Source of the DNA: Streptomyces capitiformicae | GTDB lineage: Bacteria > Actinomycetota > Actinomycetes > Streptomycetales > Streptomycetaceae | Direction: 5' to 3' | Length of the DNA stretch: 64,000 nt | NCBI RefSeq assembly: GCF_002214185.1 | Contig: NZ_CP022161.1 | Span: 1,240,001-1,304,000 of the forward strand | Part shown: positions 9,988 through 18,760 of the stretch, one piece after another | Layout of the letters: each line of letters begins with the position of its first letter | Numbering within the stretch: the stretch's first letter is position 1 | Program-made: the position numbers and the translations under genes | The notes under the pieces: model-generated | Seen by the model: the letters and a program-made list of their open reading frames with translations, nothing else | The model's database searches: none | What the model was told of the DNA's origin: nothing

Positions 9988-10390
9988 GACGGCGCGATCC
10001 CTTCCCGACGTACGAACGAGCTACGGGGTCACAGTACTTGCGCGGTGGCATGCCCGTGACCGACAAACAGAACAGCGCTGTGTCACACCCCGCAATCCTC
10101 GCATCACCCCCCGTCGGCAACCGGAGTCCCTGTGCGGCCCTTGGTCCGACACCTGCCCGGCCCCTGAACCGCCCCTTACCACTTTGCAGTTGGAAGCGTC
10201 ACGTCAAGTGACTAGAGTGGTATGCGGTATCACGTGGGTGGTACGGCACGGGGGCGGTTGACACTGTGGCCGCGCGGCGCGCGACGATCACGGTGGTTCT
10301 TGCCCGCCTGGACCATCTGGGCGTCCGGCCTCGATGGACGCGTCGCGGCGGTCGATACCGCCGTCACATCAAGAGGAGGGTGGAGAACCT
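9988..10390. promoter_or_regulatory. esx promoter region
   Basis: A 403-bp gap between the divergent DUF397 gene and esxB. A good vegetative-type promoter for esxB is TTGGAA (10190-10195), 17 bp, TAGAGT (10213-10218). This predicts a leader of about 165 nt. No second structure was recognised in the leader. Confidence 0.55.
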
Positions 10391-10777
10391 GTGAGTGGGA
10401 CCGCGGACCAGAAACGCGAGAATGACCAACTCATCGCGCTGGCCAACAAGATCCAGAACTTCCACGTCGAGGTGAGCCGTCGTGTGACGTCGCTCAACAC
10501 CGTGGTGGACATGATCCAGGGCGGCTGGCAGGGCGCGGCGAGCCAGGAGTACGACAGGGTGCAGCGAGAGGTGAACGTTCACCTGAAGAAGCTCCAGGAC
10601 AACCTCGTCGACCTGGAAGACGTCATGCGCATGGCCGTCAACGGGTTCGACGAGCACGAGCAGGAGCGCATCGCGGAGATCCGGAGGGTGGACAACTCCG
10701 GGGAGTCCCAGGCCCAGGCCGAGGCGGGTATGAGGGGCCAGACGTACACCACCGACCGCATCACCAGCCTCGCCTGA
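10391..10777 (+). CDS. esxB: WXG100-family ESX protein, EsxB-like
   Basis: A 128-aa protein starting at GTG 10391, behind a GAGGAGGG/GGAG purine stretch. It is predicted all-helical with a central turn GGWQGAASQEY (WxG motif, about residue 45), followed by the long second helix. It has no signal peptide, as expected for a type VII substrate. The C-terminal extension after the second helix carries the kind of acidic/aromatic tail found in one partner of ESX heterodimers. It is 19 bp from esxA and presumably co-secreted with it. Confidence 0.88.
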   Translation: MSGTADQKRENDQLIALANKIQNFHVEVSRRVTSLNTVVDMIQGGWQGAASQEYDRVQREVNVHLKKLQDNLVDLEDVMRMAVNGFDEHEQERIAEIRRVDNSGESQAQAEAGMRGQTYTTDRITSLA

Positions 10778-10796
10778 GCCACGGAGGAGACCCACG

Positions 10797-11108
10797 ATGA
10801 GCACCAGCTACGACCGCACAGCGATCAGCTACGCCACAGTCACCCAGGCTGCGAGCGACGTCCGTAAGACCGCCACCGACCTCACACAGGAACTCGAAGC
10901 CCTCATGCAAGAGGTGAAGCGCGTCGCCGAGACCTGGGAGGGCGAGGCGAAGACGGCGTACGGAGACATCCAGCGCAAGAACACCACCGAGATGCAGGCG
11001 ATGACGGAAAAGCTCAACTTCATCGCCACCCTGCTGGACAGGTCGGTCGTCGGCTACCAGGGCACGGACCTGGACGGCGCGAAGCGCCTCCGCATGCTGA
11101 TGGGCTGA
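10797..11108 (+). CDS. esxA: WXG100-family ESX protein, EsxA-like
   Basis: A 103-aa helical-hairpin protein with TWEGEAKTAYGD (WxG turn) near residue 46. It follows esxB with a GGAGG site and ATG. It belongs to the ESAT-6/CFP-10 family of type VII substrates that form a four-helix dimer. Its length of about 100 aa is standard. Which partner corresponds to EsxA and which to EsxB is taken from gene order recalled from S. coelicolor. Confidence 0.9.
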   Translation: MSTSYDRTAISYATVTQAASDVRKTATDLTQELEALMQEVKRVAETWEGEAKTAYGDIQRKNTTEMQAMTEKLNFIATLLDRSVVGYQGTDLDGAKRLRMLMG

Positions 11109-11171
11109 CACACGGCTGAGGGGCGGGGGAGTCGGCGGGATACGCTGCCTCCCCCGTTGTGCTGGTGAAGG

Positions 11172-11885
11172 TCACCCGGCAGACTCCGGAGACTCCATGG
11201 GAACCTCGGCCCAGACCGTCAGCTCGCCGCCGTCCCGCAGTGTCCCCCACCGGACGGCCAGCGCTTGGGTGATCACCAGCCCGCGTCCGCGTTCCTGCTC
11301 CAACCCCAACAGTTCCGCCGACGCGGGCAGATCCGCGGATGTCGGCCTTCCACCCTCGTCCGTCACGCTGATCACAGCGGTGCGGGAGGTGAGGCCACAG
11401 TCAACGGTAATCGTGTGGCTGTCACTGTGCTCCAGAGCATTGGCGACGAGCTCTCCGGCGATCGTTTCCAGGTCGTCGATCACACTTTGGGGCAGTCCCC
11501 ACGAGTCGGCCGTGTCGCGGACGTGACGCCGGGCGAAGCACGCGGAGGTGAGATCGGTACCGGGGAGGGCGATCCGGCCGAAGCGTCGATGCTCCGCCGG
11601 CACCCCGCCGAGCCGAGCACCACGAGACTCGGCGATGAGCAACACATCGTGGAGCGCATCGGTCAACTGACCTGCCAGCGGCGCCCACTGACTGCCATCC
11701 GCACTCTGATCCGGCAACACGGCCCGCGCTCGCCCCAGAAGCCGGCCCGCGAGTCCGAGCTGCGTGCGCTCGATCCGGTCGGCCACCCGAGAGGCCGTGC
11801 CCTCGCCGTCGGTGAGGAGGAGACAGGGCTGGCCGTGGGAGCCGGTCCAGGGCAGGAGCCGTACATGCTTCCCCTCGTCGTTCAT
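11172..11885 (-). CDS. AbaA/RsbW-like ATP-binding regulatory protein
   Basis: A 237-aa protein whose second half is a GHKL ATPase domain of the anti-sigma type: N-box ELVANALEHSDSHT near residue 145, then SVTDEGGRP and the GRGLVIT lid/G2 region. The N-terminal 100 residues are a sensor-like region of unknown fold. Such proteins sit beside XRE/DUF397 pairs in the whiJ/abaA-type loci of Streptomyces that influence antibiotic production and development. Its ATG overlaps the stop of the upstream 72-aa gene by 4 bp (ATGA). Kinase activity on a partner is not shown. Confidence 0.85.
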   Translation of the reverse strand: MNDEGKHVRLLPWTGSHGQPCLLLTDGEGTASRVADRIERTQLGLAGRLLGRARAVLPDQSADGSQWAPLAGQLTDALHDVLLIAESRGARLGGVPAEHRRFGRIALPGTDLTSACFARRHVRDTADSWGLPQSVIDDLETIAGELVANALEHSDSHTITVDCGLTSRTAVISVTDEGGRPTSADLPASAELLGLEQERGRGLVITQALAVRWGTLRDGGELTVWAEVPMESPESAG

Positions 11886-12100
11886 GACGCAGTCCCCAGG
11901 TGGGTGTGGATATCGCGGCGCAGCGGCTGGACCCCTGCCTCCTCCTCGTGCTCATACGCGGCGAGGTAGCGGTGGGCGAGGGCTTGCGAGGTGCCGTCGA
12001 GGGGTTCGTACCAGCAGCGGACGGTGGGGGCTGCAGGCCCACGGTGCGCTGCGGGGCGCGGAACCCCAAACTGGCTCGGTAGTGGATCCAGTCGTCGCAT
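11882..12100 (-). CDS. Small hypothetical protein coupled to the AbaA-like ATPase
   Basis: A 72-aa protein starting at ATG 12100 behind AAGGGAG. A longer in-frame form exists but lacks a ribosome site. It contains an RCWYEPLDGTSQALAHRYLAAYEHEEEAG helix and no known domain. It overlaps the ATPase gene by ATGA, so the two form one operon. I do not recognise a function. Confidence 0.65.
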   Translation of the reverse strand: MRRLDPLPSQFGVPRPAAHRGPAAPTVRCWYEPLDGTSQALAHRYLAAYEHEEEAGVQPLRRDIHTHLGTAS

Positions 12101-12367
12101 GAGCACTCCCTTGATGAGGTGCGGCTGGCAAGGCGGATGTACACGCACACGTCAGACCACCGCGTTTGGTGACAGCTTCAGTACGCAGCGTGCTGGTTGA
12201 GTATGCTGCCATTGAATTTCAATGGTCGATACTCGATTGGCTCAACTCTCCCTCGACAAGGTGAACTTCAGGGCGGGAGGTGCGAGCTCCGGGTACCGCA
12301 TACGCTCTGCCTGGCGCTCCGCAGTCCGAGGGCAGGTGACTACGACGGCCGAGTAGGAGACGAGACG

Positions 12368-13246
12368 GTGACCGTACGAGGATCAGCGGGACCTGCTGGT
12401 CGCATGCAGATCGCCCGCGGGCTGAAAGCGCTGCGAGCCCGAGCCCGCCTCACACAGTCCGAAGTGGCCAAGCATGCTGGAGTTTCCGTCGGTACCGTCA
12501 ACCGGTACGAGACGTGGCAGGACCGCGCGAAGCTCCGGATCCCGACGGTGAGAGCGATCGCCGATACGTGTGGTGCCACACCGGAGGAGCTGGACACGCT
12601 GATCCAACTCGTCCGCAACCAGGAGAACGGCTGGTGGATGGACCATCCGGCAGTACCAGAGGTCCTGGACCCGCTGATGTCCTTTGAGGACGTCGCCGAG
12701 TACGAACACGTCTTCGCCAACGCTCTGGTGCCCGGCCTGCTTCAGACACCGCGTTACGCCCTCGCTCTCCACGAGGCACAGGACGTCCGAACGGGGGCCG
12801 ATGCCATCGCGAGCAAAGTGGACGCCCGCGTCAAGCGCCAAGCGATTCTGGAGCGGGCCCCGGCGCTACACCTGTGGGTGGTGCTGGACGATGCGGTCCT
12901 CCGGCGACGCGTCGGCGGCGTTGACGTCATGGCCGAACAGCTCGATCATCTGTACGCCATGGCGCAACGCCCCAACGTGGACATCCAGATTCTCCAGTTC
13001 ACCGCAGGCGCCCACGCGGCCGGCTCGGGCGGTCATTTCCTGATCCTCGGCCGTGACGACACAGGCGACCCGCTCGGCAATGTGAGTGTGGTCTATCTGG
13101 AACTCCACAAACGGGGGCTCTATCTCGACGCCCCCACCGATGTGCAGAGCTACAAGCTCATGTTCGACTACCTGCGATCACAAGCAGCCGACACGTCGGC
13201 CAGCCTCCAGCTGTTGGCCGAAGCGCGACAGGAGCTCAACCGATGA
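12368..13246 (+). CDS. XRE-family (WhiJ-like) transcriptional regulator with DUF5753
   Basis: A 292-aa protein from GTG 12368, chosen because AGGAG lies about 10 nt upstream; ATG 12404 is an alternative. The N-terminal helix-turn-helix (about residues 13-68: LTQSEVAKHAGVSVGTVNRYE) is followed by a DUF5753 ligand/partner-binding domain to the C-terminus. This class is always paired with a DUF397 protein, here overlapping by ATGA. It is divergent from the AbaA-like operon, completing a WhiJ-type regulatory set. Confidence 0.9.
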   Translation: MTVRGSAGPAGRMQIARGLKALRARARLTQSEVAKHAGVSVGTVNRYETWQDRAKLRIPTVRAIADTCGATPEELDTLIQLVRNQENGWWMDHPAVPEVLDPLMSFEDVAEYEHVFANALVPGLLQTPRYALALHEAQDVRTGADAIASKVDARVKRQAILERAPALHLWVVLDDAVLRRRVGGVDVMAEQLDHLYAMAQRPNVDIQILQFTAGAHAAGSGGHFLILGRDDTGDPLGNVSVVYLELHKRGLYLDAPTDVQSYKLMFDYLRSQAADTSASLQLLAEARQELNR

Positions 13247-13464
13247 ACGAGACACAGATAACCGACCGACTCGCAGCAACGGATTGGTTCAAGAGCAGTT
13301 ACAGCGCGGCGGACAACGAGTGCGTGGAGGTTTCACATGCTGCGCAACGCGTGGGTATACGTGACTCCAAAGCCATTGACCGGAGAGGATTTACCGTTGG
13401 CTCAGACGCGTTCGCTGCATTTGTTGCCAGCCTGAAGAACAGGTCCAGCGGCAGAATGGCCTGA
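13243..13464 (+). CDS. DUF397 protein partner of the XRE regulator
   Basis: A 73-aa DUF397 protein with the typical pattern WFKSSYSAADNECVEVS, IRDSK, and a final FAAFVASLK. It overlaps the regulator stop by four bases (ATGA). In the best-studied cases such pairs behave like a repressor and its small antagonist. That role is family knowledge, not visible here. Confidence 0.9.
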   Translation: MNETQITDRLAATDWFKSSYSAADNECVEVSHAAQRVGIRDSKAIDRRGFTVGSDAFAAFVASLKNRSSGRMA

Positions 13465-13697
13465 CAGCTTTACGTTCTGGCTCACATATGCCTGCAGTGG
13501 TTTCTTAGGCAGCCTGTTTGGAGACGGATACCCTGTCGATTCTCGCGATCGATTTCGGTTTCCGTCGAGCCGCCTGTTCGCGCCGAGGAACCATGTCACT
13601 GCCCCTGGATACAAATAGGTGCCACGCTGAAGGGTAATGCATGGAAAGAACTCAGTGCGTGCTGCAAGCTCGGTGGGAGAAAGAAAGATATCGAGTA

Positions 13698-14327
13698 TTA
13701 AGATCCTGAATCCATGGCCGGAATCTCATTGGGGAGATTTTTCACTTCCTGACATTTGCCAATTTTGTACGCATGCTTCGTCATCTGGAAGGAGAAGTCG
13801 GTCAATGCCTTCCGCAAGGCGTGTCCTTTGACGCGACTGTCCCCGATAACCCTTGCCTGGGTTACGAGTGCGTAAGACTCAACTGCTTCATTCGACTCCT
13901 TGCCAGGAGGAGTGCAAGGTACGTATACGGTGGCGAGGCCTGACACTGTGAGAGCACGGACATCACCACTCGATACCTTCATCACCTTGCCGTCGCCTTT
14001 TTCCTCGAAATGGCGAGTCCAACTGGTGATGGAGGCGTCACTAACCTCGCTTTCGCCAGAAATTATCGAGTTATTACTGGTCGTGATACGGCAAGCAAAG
14101 AGAAAGTCCTCACCCGGGGCGGTCTGACTCTCCCCGGCTTGAGCCTCACGGGTGTCCGGGAGAGCACTCGCCACTGTGGCACGATCGACAGCACCCGAAC
14201 AGACTTCTGCTGGCAATCGATTAAGCCCCATAGTGAAAAAGTATTTGTAACCGGAAAAGCATCCGAAAGCGAGGAGGAGGCCTGCTCCGCCTAGCGTCGC
14301 TACTCTCACTTCTTTCTTCATGGTCAT
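13698..14327 (-). CDS. Membrane-anchored hypothetical protein, lower GC
   Basis: A 209-aa protein with a single N-terminal membrane anchor (about residues 10-30, LGGAGLLLAFGCFSGYKYFF) and an exported domain with paired cysteines (CSGAV, LFACRI, YVPCTP, IGKCQEV). It starts at ATG 14327 or 14321, with no strong ribosome site visible. Codon use is clearly less GC-biased than its neighbours, suggesting recent acquisition. It shares size, topology and neighbourhood with the next lipoprotein, but I see no family I can name. Confidence 0.7.
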   Translation of the reverse strand: MTMKKEVRVATLGGAGLLLAFGCFSGYKYFFTMGLNRLPAEVCSGAVDRATVASALPDTREAQAGESQTAPGEDFLFACRITTSNNSIISGESEVSDASITSWTRHFEEKGDGKVMKVSSGDVRALTVSGLATVYVPCTPPGKESNEAVESYALVTQARVIGDSRVKGHALRKALTDFSFQMTKHAYKIGKCQEVKNLPNEIPAMDSGS

Positions 14328-14498
14328 AACCGCGATTCTAAGAATTCAGGCGCTCGGGCATCCCGCGCTTATCCGTCCAGGGACGTCCGACAACGCCTCC
14401 TGCTCCTTGAGCGCCAGCCAGGTTGACAACAAGCCCCAGGAGCACCTTGATGCCCAGGGCCTTCCTGCCACCGGACTCGCTGGAACACCCCCAAGTTC

Positions 14499-15074
14499 TT
14501 ATGAGCTGGGCGAGGCAGACGAAACTGGTGTGTTTGCCGACCAGAAATCTGAATTCTCGCTAGGGAGCGGCGGCTCGCTTCCGTCATATTCTGGAACGCC
14601 GGAAACTGGCTGCGGTGGTGCTACCGCGGATTTCTTGACGCAAGGAGTTGTAACCTCAAAGTGGGCCTGCCCCTGATAGCCGAAGAGCAAACGAATTTGG
14701 AACTGATCCGGTGTGATGAAGTAGGTTGCCGGATTCGTGGTGCTTTTGTTCGCGGTGCGATGGGTGAATCCTTGTTTCTCCCAGTAGCGTTCCACAACAC
14801 CCAAAAAACTACCCCTTCGTTCTGGGGAAATAATCGTCGTCACGGACACTCTCCGAGATACAGAGCAAGTCAAGTCCGTGAAGATCCCGTGCTCCCACTG
14901 CACTTGAGGCTTGATTGCCGTCATCGTTTCGGTCAGGATGCTGTCTGCTCTTTCAGCTGCTTGTTGCATTGTCATGTCGGACATGTTTTTACCTTCGCTG
15001 CCGTTATCTCCCAGCACGCCGCAGCCCGTAGCGAGGGCGACGACCATCACAGTCAACCCAACGCGTACTTTCAT
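14499..15074 (-). CDS. Putative lipoprotein, lower GC
   Basis: A 191-aa protein starting at ATG 15074 behind GGGAGGA. It has a lipoprotein signal (MKVRVGLTVMVVALATGC; Cys near residue 18) and an exported domain of unknown type. Its GC content is lower than the surroundings. Its start codon overlaps the stop of the eccC remnant, so the gene now sits directly at the broken edge of the ESX locus. Function is unknown. Confidence 0.75.
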   Translation of the reverse strand: MKVRVGLTVMVVALATGCGVLGDNGSEGKNMSDMTMQQAAERADSILTETMTAIKPQVQWEHGIFTDLTCSVSRRVSVTTIISPERRGSFLGVVERYWEKQGFTHRTANKSTTNPATYFITPDQFQIRLLFGYQGQAHFEVTTPCVKKSAVAPPQPVSGVPEYDGSEPPLPSENSDFWSANTPVSSASPSS

Positions 15075-15304
15075 AGATGATCCTCCCGGATGACTCCGTC
15101 CCCATTTGCGGATGTCATCGGTGCGTGCTCCAGTAAATGGTCCTCGGAGACCGCCTCCAGCATCGTCCGGCGGTAGTCGCCGACGACGATCCGGGCCTCC
15201 GAGGGGGTGTAGCGCTCGGCGATCTGCTTCGCGATCAGGCGCAGCAGGTTCGTCTTGCCCGACTCGCTCTCCCCGAAGACAACGGCCGAACGAACGAACC
15301 TGAA
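15071..15304 (-). pseudogene. eccC: eccC remnant (third ATPase domain fragment)
   Basis: One minus-strand frame reads through a P-loop and on into typical EccC/FtsK sequence: Walker A GESESGKT, LLRLIAKQIAERYTP, IVVGDYRRTMLEAV, then EDHLLEHAPM. The frame ends at TGA 15071, inside the start of the lipoprotein gene. Upstream of about 15300 similarity stops at the T-free repeat array. EccC is normally over 1300 aa with three ATPase domains, so this is a small leftover of the type VII motor. There is no start codon or upstream domain here. Confidence 0.85.
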
Positions 15305-15360
15305 ACCCCGTCAACCCGCCCTGACCAGCTGATCAGCGCCTCCCGCACACCGGGGGAACC

Positions 15361-15930
15361 TCACGGACCGAACCGAGCCGAGCCGGACCGAGTCGAACCG
15401 AGCCAGACCGAACCGAGCCCGACCAGGCCAGACCGAGCCGGACCGAGCCAAGCCGAGCCAGACCGAACCGAGCCCGACCAGGCCAGACCGAGCCGGACCG
15501 AGCCAAGCCGAGCCAGACCGAACCGAGCCCGACCAGGCCAGGCCGAGCCGGACCGAGCCAAGCCGAGCCAGACCGAACCGGACCGAGCCGAACCCGACCG
15601 GGCCAGACCGAGGCGAGCCAGACCGAACCGAGCCAGGTCGAGCCGGACCGAGCCGAGCCGGACCGAACCGAGCCGAGCCGAGCCGAGCCGGACGGAGTCG
15701 AACCGAGCCAAGCCGAGCCAGGCCGAGCCCGAGCCCGAGCCCGAGCCAGACCCGACCGGGCCGGAGCGAACCGAGCCAAGCCGACCGGGCCAGGCCGAGC
15801 CAGGCCGAGCCAGGCCGGAGCCGGGCCGTGGCCGGGATCGGGATCGGGCCAGGCCGAGCCGGGGCCGGAACCGGGCCGAGCCGGGGCCGGGGCCAGGCCA
15901 GGCTCGGACGTGGGTCCCGCGTGGAACCGG
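15361..15930. repeat. Low-complexity array with a 55-bp tandem unit
   Basis: About 570 bp are built from GACCGAGCC/GAGCCGGACC-like words with almost no T on the plus strand. Inside, a 55-bp unit repeats exactly in register at 15401, 15456 and 15511, with a partial fourth copy at 15566. Open frames over it encode only RTEPSRAEP-like low complexity and are not believable genes. The array separates the eccC remnant from the tailoring island. Confidence 0.9.
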
Positions 15931-15953
15931 ACGGGGCGATCCCCGTGAAAACA

Positions 15954-15988
15954 GCGCCGGACGGGCTGGTGACCAGCCCGTCCGGCGC
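15954..15988 (-). terminator. Hairpin terminator of the hydroxylase/methyltransferase operon
   Basis: A perfect 17-bp inverted repeat (15954-15970 with 15972-15988) lies 20 bp beyond the stop of the minus-strand monooxygenase. Confidence 0.8.
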
Positions 15989-16008
15989 CTGGGGGGGAAG
16001 GGGAACGC

Positions 16009-17607
16009 TCAGTCGCGGCCCAGCAAACGCAGCAGCGCGGTCGTCAGCTCCTCCTCCGGCTTGGCCGCGGCGCCCTGCGAACGCCAGGCGACGAAGCCGT
16101 CGCTGCGGACCAGGACGGCGCCCTCGGCCCCGATGCCGTACCGCGCGGGCAGCGCGTCGTCCGGGTCGGTGAGCCCCGCGCCGCCGACCCGGTGCGCCAC
16201 GAGCGGCGCGCCGAGGCGCTCGGCGACGGCGGCGGCCGCCGCCTCCCAGGCCTGGCCGCCGGCGGCGGTGACCAGGACCGGCCCGGAACCGTACAGGTCG
16301 AGCGAGGAGATGGTCTTCCCGTCACGCTCCAGCGTCACGTGCGGGGCCCTGGTGCCGGCCTCGCCACTGAGCTGCCGGGGCGGCACCGGCGGGCCGTCGG
16401 AGTAGCGGTAGCCGAAGACGGTGGTGCTGTAGCTCTCGGCCGGGCTGAGCCCGCCGTCCTCGCCGCCGTCCTGGCCGGTGCGGTCCTGCATCATCGCCAT
16501 GGTCTGCTGGAGGGTCATCCAGGCCACCGGCTGCCGCTCGGCCTGGTAGGTGTCGAGCAGCGCCTCCCCCGCGGTGCCGTCGAGCACCGCGGCCAGCTTC
16601 CAGGCCAGGTTGTGCGCGTCCTGGATGCCCAGGCTGGCGCCGAACCCGCCGGTGGGCGGGACCAGGTGGGCGGCGTCACCGACGAGGAAGACCCTGCCGC
16701 GGCGGTACTCCCTGGCGACCTGGGCGCCGATGATGAAGCTGAGCCACTTGGCGCCGCCCGCCGGCAGCTGCGCGACGATGCGCACCTTGAGGTCGGGCAG
16801 ACCGATGGCGGCCCGCACCAGCTCGATCGCCTGCTCCTCGGTGACCGTCTCCAAGGTGGTGTCCGGCGGCATCGGCGTGGCGAAGATCCAGCGCTGATCG
16901 CCGTCGTGCGCGAAGAGGATCGTCGAGGGTGCCGGCCGGTCGAGGTAGCAGACCCCGACCGGACGGCCGCGGGCCGCCTCGCTCAGATCGGCCTCGAACA
17001 GCACCGAGACCGTGGTCGCGAACTCGCCGGGGCCGTCGAGCTCGATGCCCAGGTCGGAGCGGACCGGGCTGCGACCGCCGTCGGCCGCGATCAGGTACCG
17101 GGCCCGCACGGTGCGCTCGGCCCCGCCCTCACGGTCCCGTAGGACGGCGGTGACGCCGTCGTCGTCCTGCTCGAAGGAGACGAGCTCGGTGGCGAAGGCG
17201 AGTTCGGCGCCGAGCTCGGTGGCCCGCTCGCGCAGCAGGTGCTCCAGCCGGTCCTGGTCGATGGGTGCCCACTCGCAGGGGCTGACCTCGCCGGTCGGGT
17301 CCGGGCTGTCCGTCGGCCCGCTGAAGTGCTCCTCGGCGGCCAGCGTCTCCGCCTTGATCATCTGGAGTTTGCTGAAGTCCGTGGCCAGGCTGGCTTCGGC
17401 CCAGATCCGAGACTCCAGCCCCGCCTGCCGGTAGACCTCGACCGTACGGGGATTGATGCCCCGCGAGCGGGGATGGCTGAGGGTGTCGGGGTGCCGCTCG
17501 ACGACCAGGGTGCTGACCCCGTGCCGGGCGAGGAAGACGGCGGTCGACAGGCCGGTGACAGCGCCCCCGACGACCAGCACTTGCACCTCGGAAGGCGCCT
17601 TGCTCAT
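16009..17607 (-). CDS. FAD-dependent aromatic polyketide hydroxylase (PgaE/RdmE type), FMO1
   Basis: A 532-aa class A flavoprotein monooxygenase. The N-terminal FAD site is VVGGAVTGLSTA, where the usual GGGPVG has become GGAVTG. The DG motif is AADGGRSPVR near residue 175, the GD motif GRVFLVGDAAHLVPPTGGFG near 305, and a thioredoxin-like C-terminal domain follows from about 400. That three-domain form is typical of NADPH-dependent hydroxylases acting on angucyclines and other type II polyketides. It lies 24 bp downstream of methyltransferase OMT1 in one operon. The substrate cannot be read from sequence. Confidence 0.92.
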   Translation of the reverse strand: MSKAPSEVQVLVVGGAVTGLSTAVFLARHGVSTLVVERHPDTLSHPRSRGINPRTVEVYRQAGLESRIWAEASLATDFSKLQMIKAETLAAEEHFSGPTDSPDPTGEVSPCEWAPIDQDRLEHLLRERATELGAELAFATELVSFEQDDDGVTAVLRDREGGAERTVRARYLIAADGGRSPVRSDLGIELDGPGEFATTVSVLFEADLSEAARGRPVGVCYLDRPAPSTILFAHDGDQRWIFATPMPPDTTLETVTEEQAIELVRAAIGLPDLKVRIVAQLPAGGAKWLSFIIGAQVAREYRRGRVFLVGDAAHLVPPTGGFGASLGIQDAHNLAWKLAAVLDGTAGEALLDTYQAERQPVAWMTLQQTMAMMQDRTGQDGGEDGGLSPAESYSTTVFGYRYSDGPPVPPRQLSGEAGTRAPHVTLERDGKTISSLDLYGSGPVLVTAAGGQAWEAAAAAVAERLGAPLVAHRVGGAGLTDPDDALPARYGIGAEGAVLVRSDGFVAWRSQGAAAKPEEELTTALLRLLGRD

Positions 17608-17631
17608 GGGGAGACTCCTCTCTGGTGGGGT

Positions 17632-18645
17632 TCAGGCCTTCTTGCGGCAGACAACGAGCGTGTCGTACTCGCTGAGCGGGGAGACCTCGACGGTGGAGAA
17701 GCCGACCTGCTTGGCGACCGCCACGGCCTCGGAGATCGGGTACTCCTCACCGCCGTCCGTGACGAGCAGCATGTCGAGGCTGATCACCAGGTTCTCGATG
17801 TGCGTGGACTCGTCCTCCAGCATCCGGTCGTAGATCAGCAGGGTCCCGCCGGGGTTGACGGCGTCGTACGCCTTCGCGATGAGCTCGGCGCGCTGGCTCT
17901 TGTCCCAGTCGTGCAGGACGTGCCCGAGGATGACGACGTCGGCGGTGGGCAGCGGGTCCGTGAAGAAGCTGCCGCCGTGGAAGGTGACGCGTTCGGTGAG
18001 GCCGTCCTCGGCGACCCGCTCGTCGAAGAGCGGTTCCATCGCCGGGAGGTCGAAGACGTGGCCCGTGAGGTGAGGGTGGTGCTTGGTGATGATGGAGCAC
18101 AGGTTGCCCCGGGCGCCGCCGACGTCGAGCACGGAGGCGTGGCCCGACCAGTCGTACTTCTGGGCGAGTTCGGGTCCGACGACGTGGGTGAGGGCGTCCA
18201 TCATGCCGACGAACTGGCGCAGGATGTGCGGGTTCTTCGTGACGGCGTCGAAGTCGCTGCCGGACTGCTGCTTCCCGGTGCGCAGGCCCTCGGAGAGCCG
18301 GCCCCACGCGGGGTAGAGGTTCCGGTTCGACCGCTCCAGGAAGCCGCCGACGTAGCTCTTCTTGCCGTGCACCAGGTAGGTGTCCGCGCCCGTGGTGTTG
18401 CGGTAACGCCCGTTCTCACGCTCCAGCAGGCCGAGGGCCGTGAGCAGGCTCAGGAAGTCCGACAGGCCACGCCCGTGCAGCTCCAGCGCGGACCTGATCT
18501 CCTCCTCGGTGGCCTGGCCCTTCTCGTGGAGCACCGTGAACAGGCGCAGCTCGACAGCGGTCAGCAGCGCCTTGGCGTCGCAAAACATGTTGCCGAGCCG
18601 GATGATCCCGGCAGGAGTACTGACGTCGGGAATGGTGTGCGTCAT
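17632..18645 (-). CDS. SAM-dependent O-methyltransferase, OMT1
   Basis: A 337-aa protein starting at ATG 18645 behind AAGGAG. It has an N-terminal winged-helix dimerisation domain and a C-terminal SAM fold with VLDVGGARGN near residue 175. GHVLHDWD near 241 keeps the His of the HDW motif that serves as catalytic base in many plant-type O-methyltransferases. It belongs to the DnrK/RdmB/TcmO-like family used on aromatic polyketides. It is paralogous to the 20.8- and 25.9-kb genes and is first in an operon with FMO1. Confidence 0.9.
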   Translation of the reverse strand: MTHTIPDVSTPAGIIRLGNMFCDAKALLTAVELRLFTVLHEKGQATEEEIRSALELHGRGLSDFLSLLTALGLLERENGRYRNTTGADTYLVHGKKSYVGGFLERSNRNLYPAWGRLSEGLRTGKQQSGSDFDAVTKNPHILRQFVGMMDALTHVVGPELAQKYDWSGHASVLDVGGARGNLCSIITKHHPHLTGHVFDLPAMEPLFDERVAEDGLTERVTFHGGSFFTDPLPTADVVILGHVLHDWDKSQRAELIAKAYDAVNPGGTLLIYDRMLEDESTHIENLVISLDMLLVTDGGEEYPISEAVAVAKQVGFSTVEVSPLSEYDTLVVCRKKA

Positions 18646-18760
18646 TCGCTTCTGCTCCTTCCAGCGCCTGCCGTGGCCGAGTGCCACGCGGCCGGCCGAC
18701 CGTCACACGGCTGAGTCGAGAGCGCCTTGAACAGAGACAGGGGCGGACCGGCGGGACGGT

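Noticed and set aside
15137..16405. Long frames encoding RTEPSRAEP-type repeats on both strands
   Set aside because: They are low-complexity read-through of the T-free array with no start context or domain; stops are absent only because T is absent.
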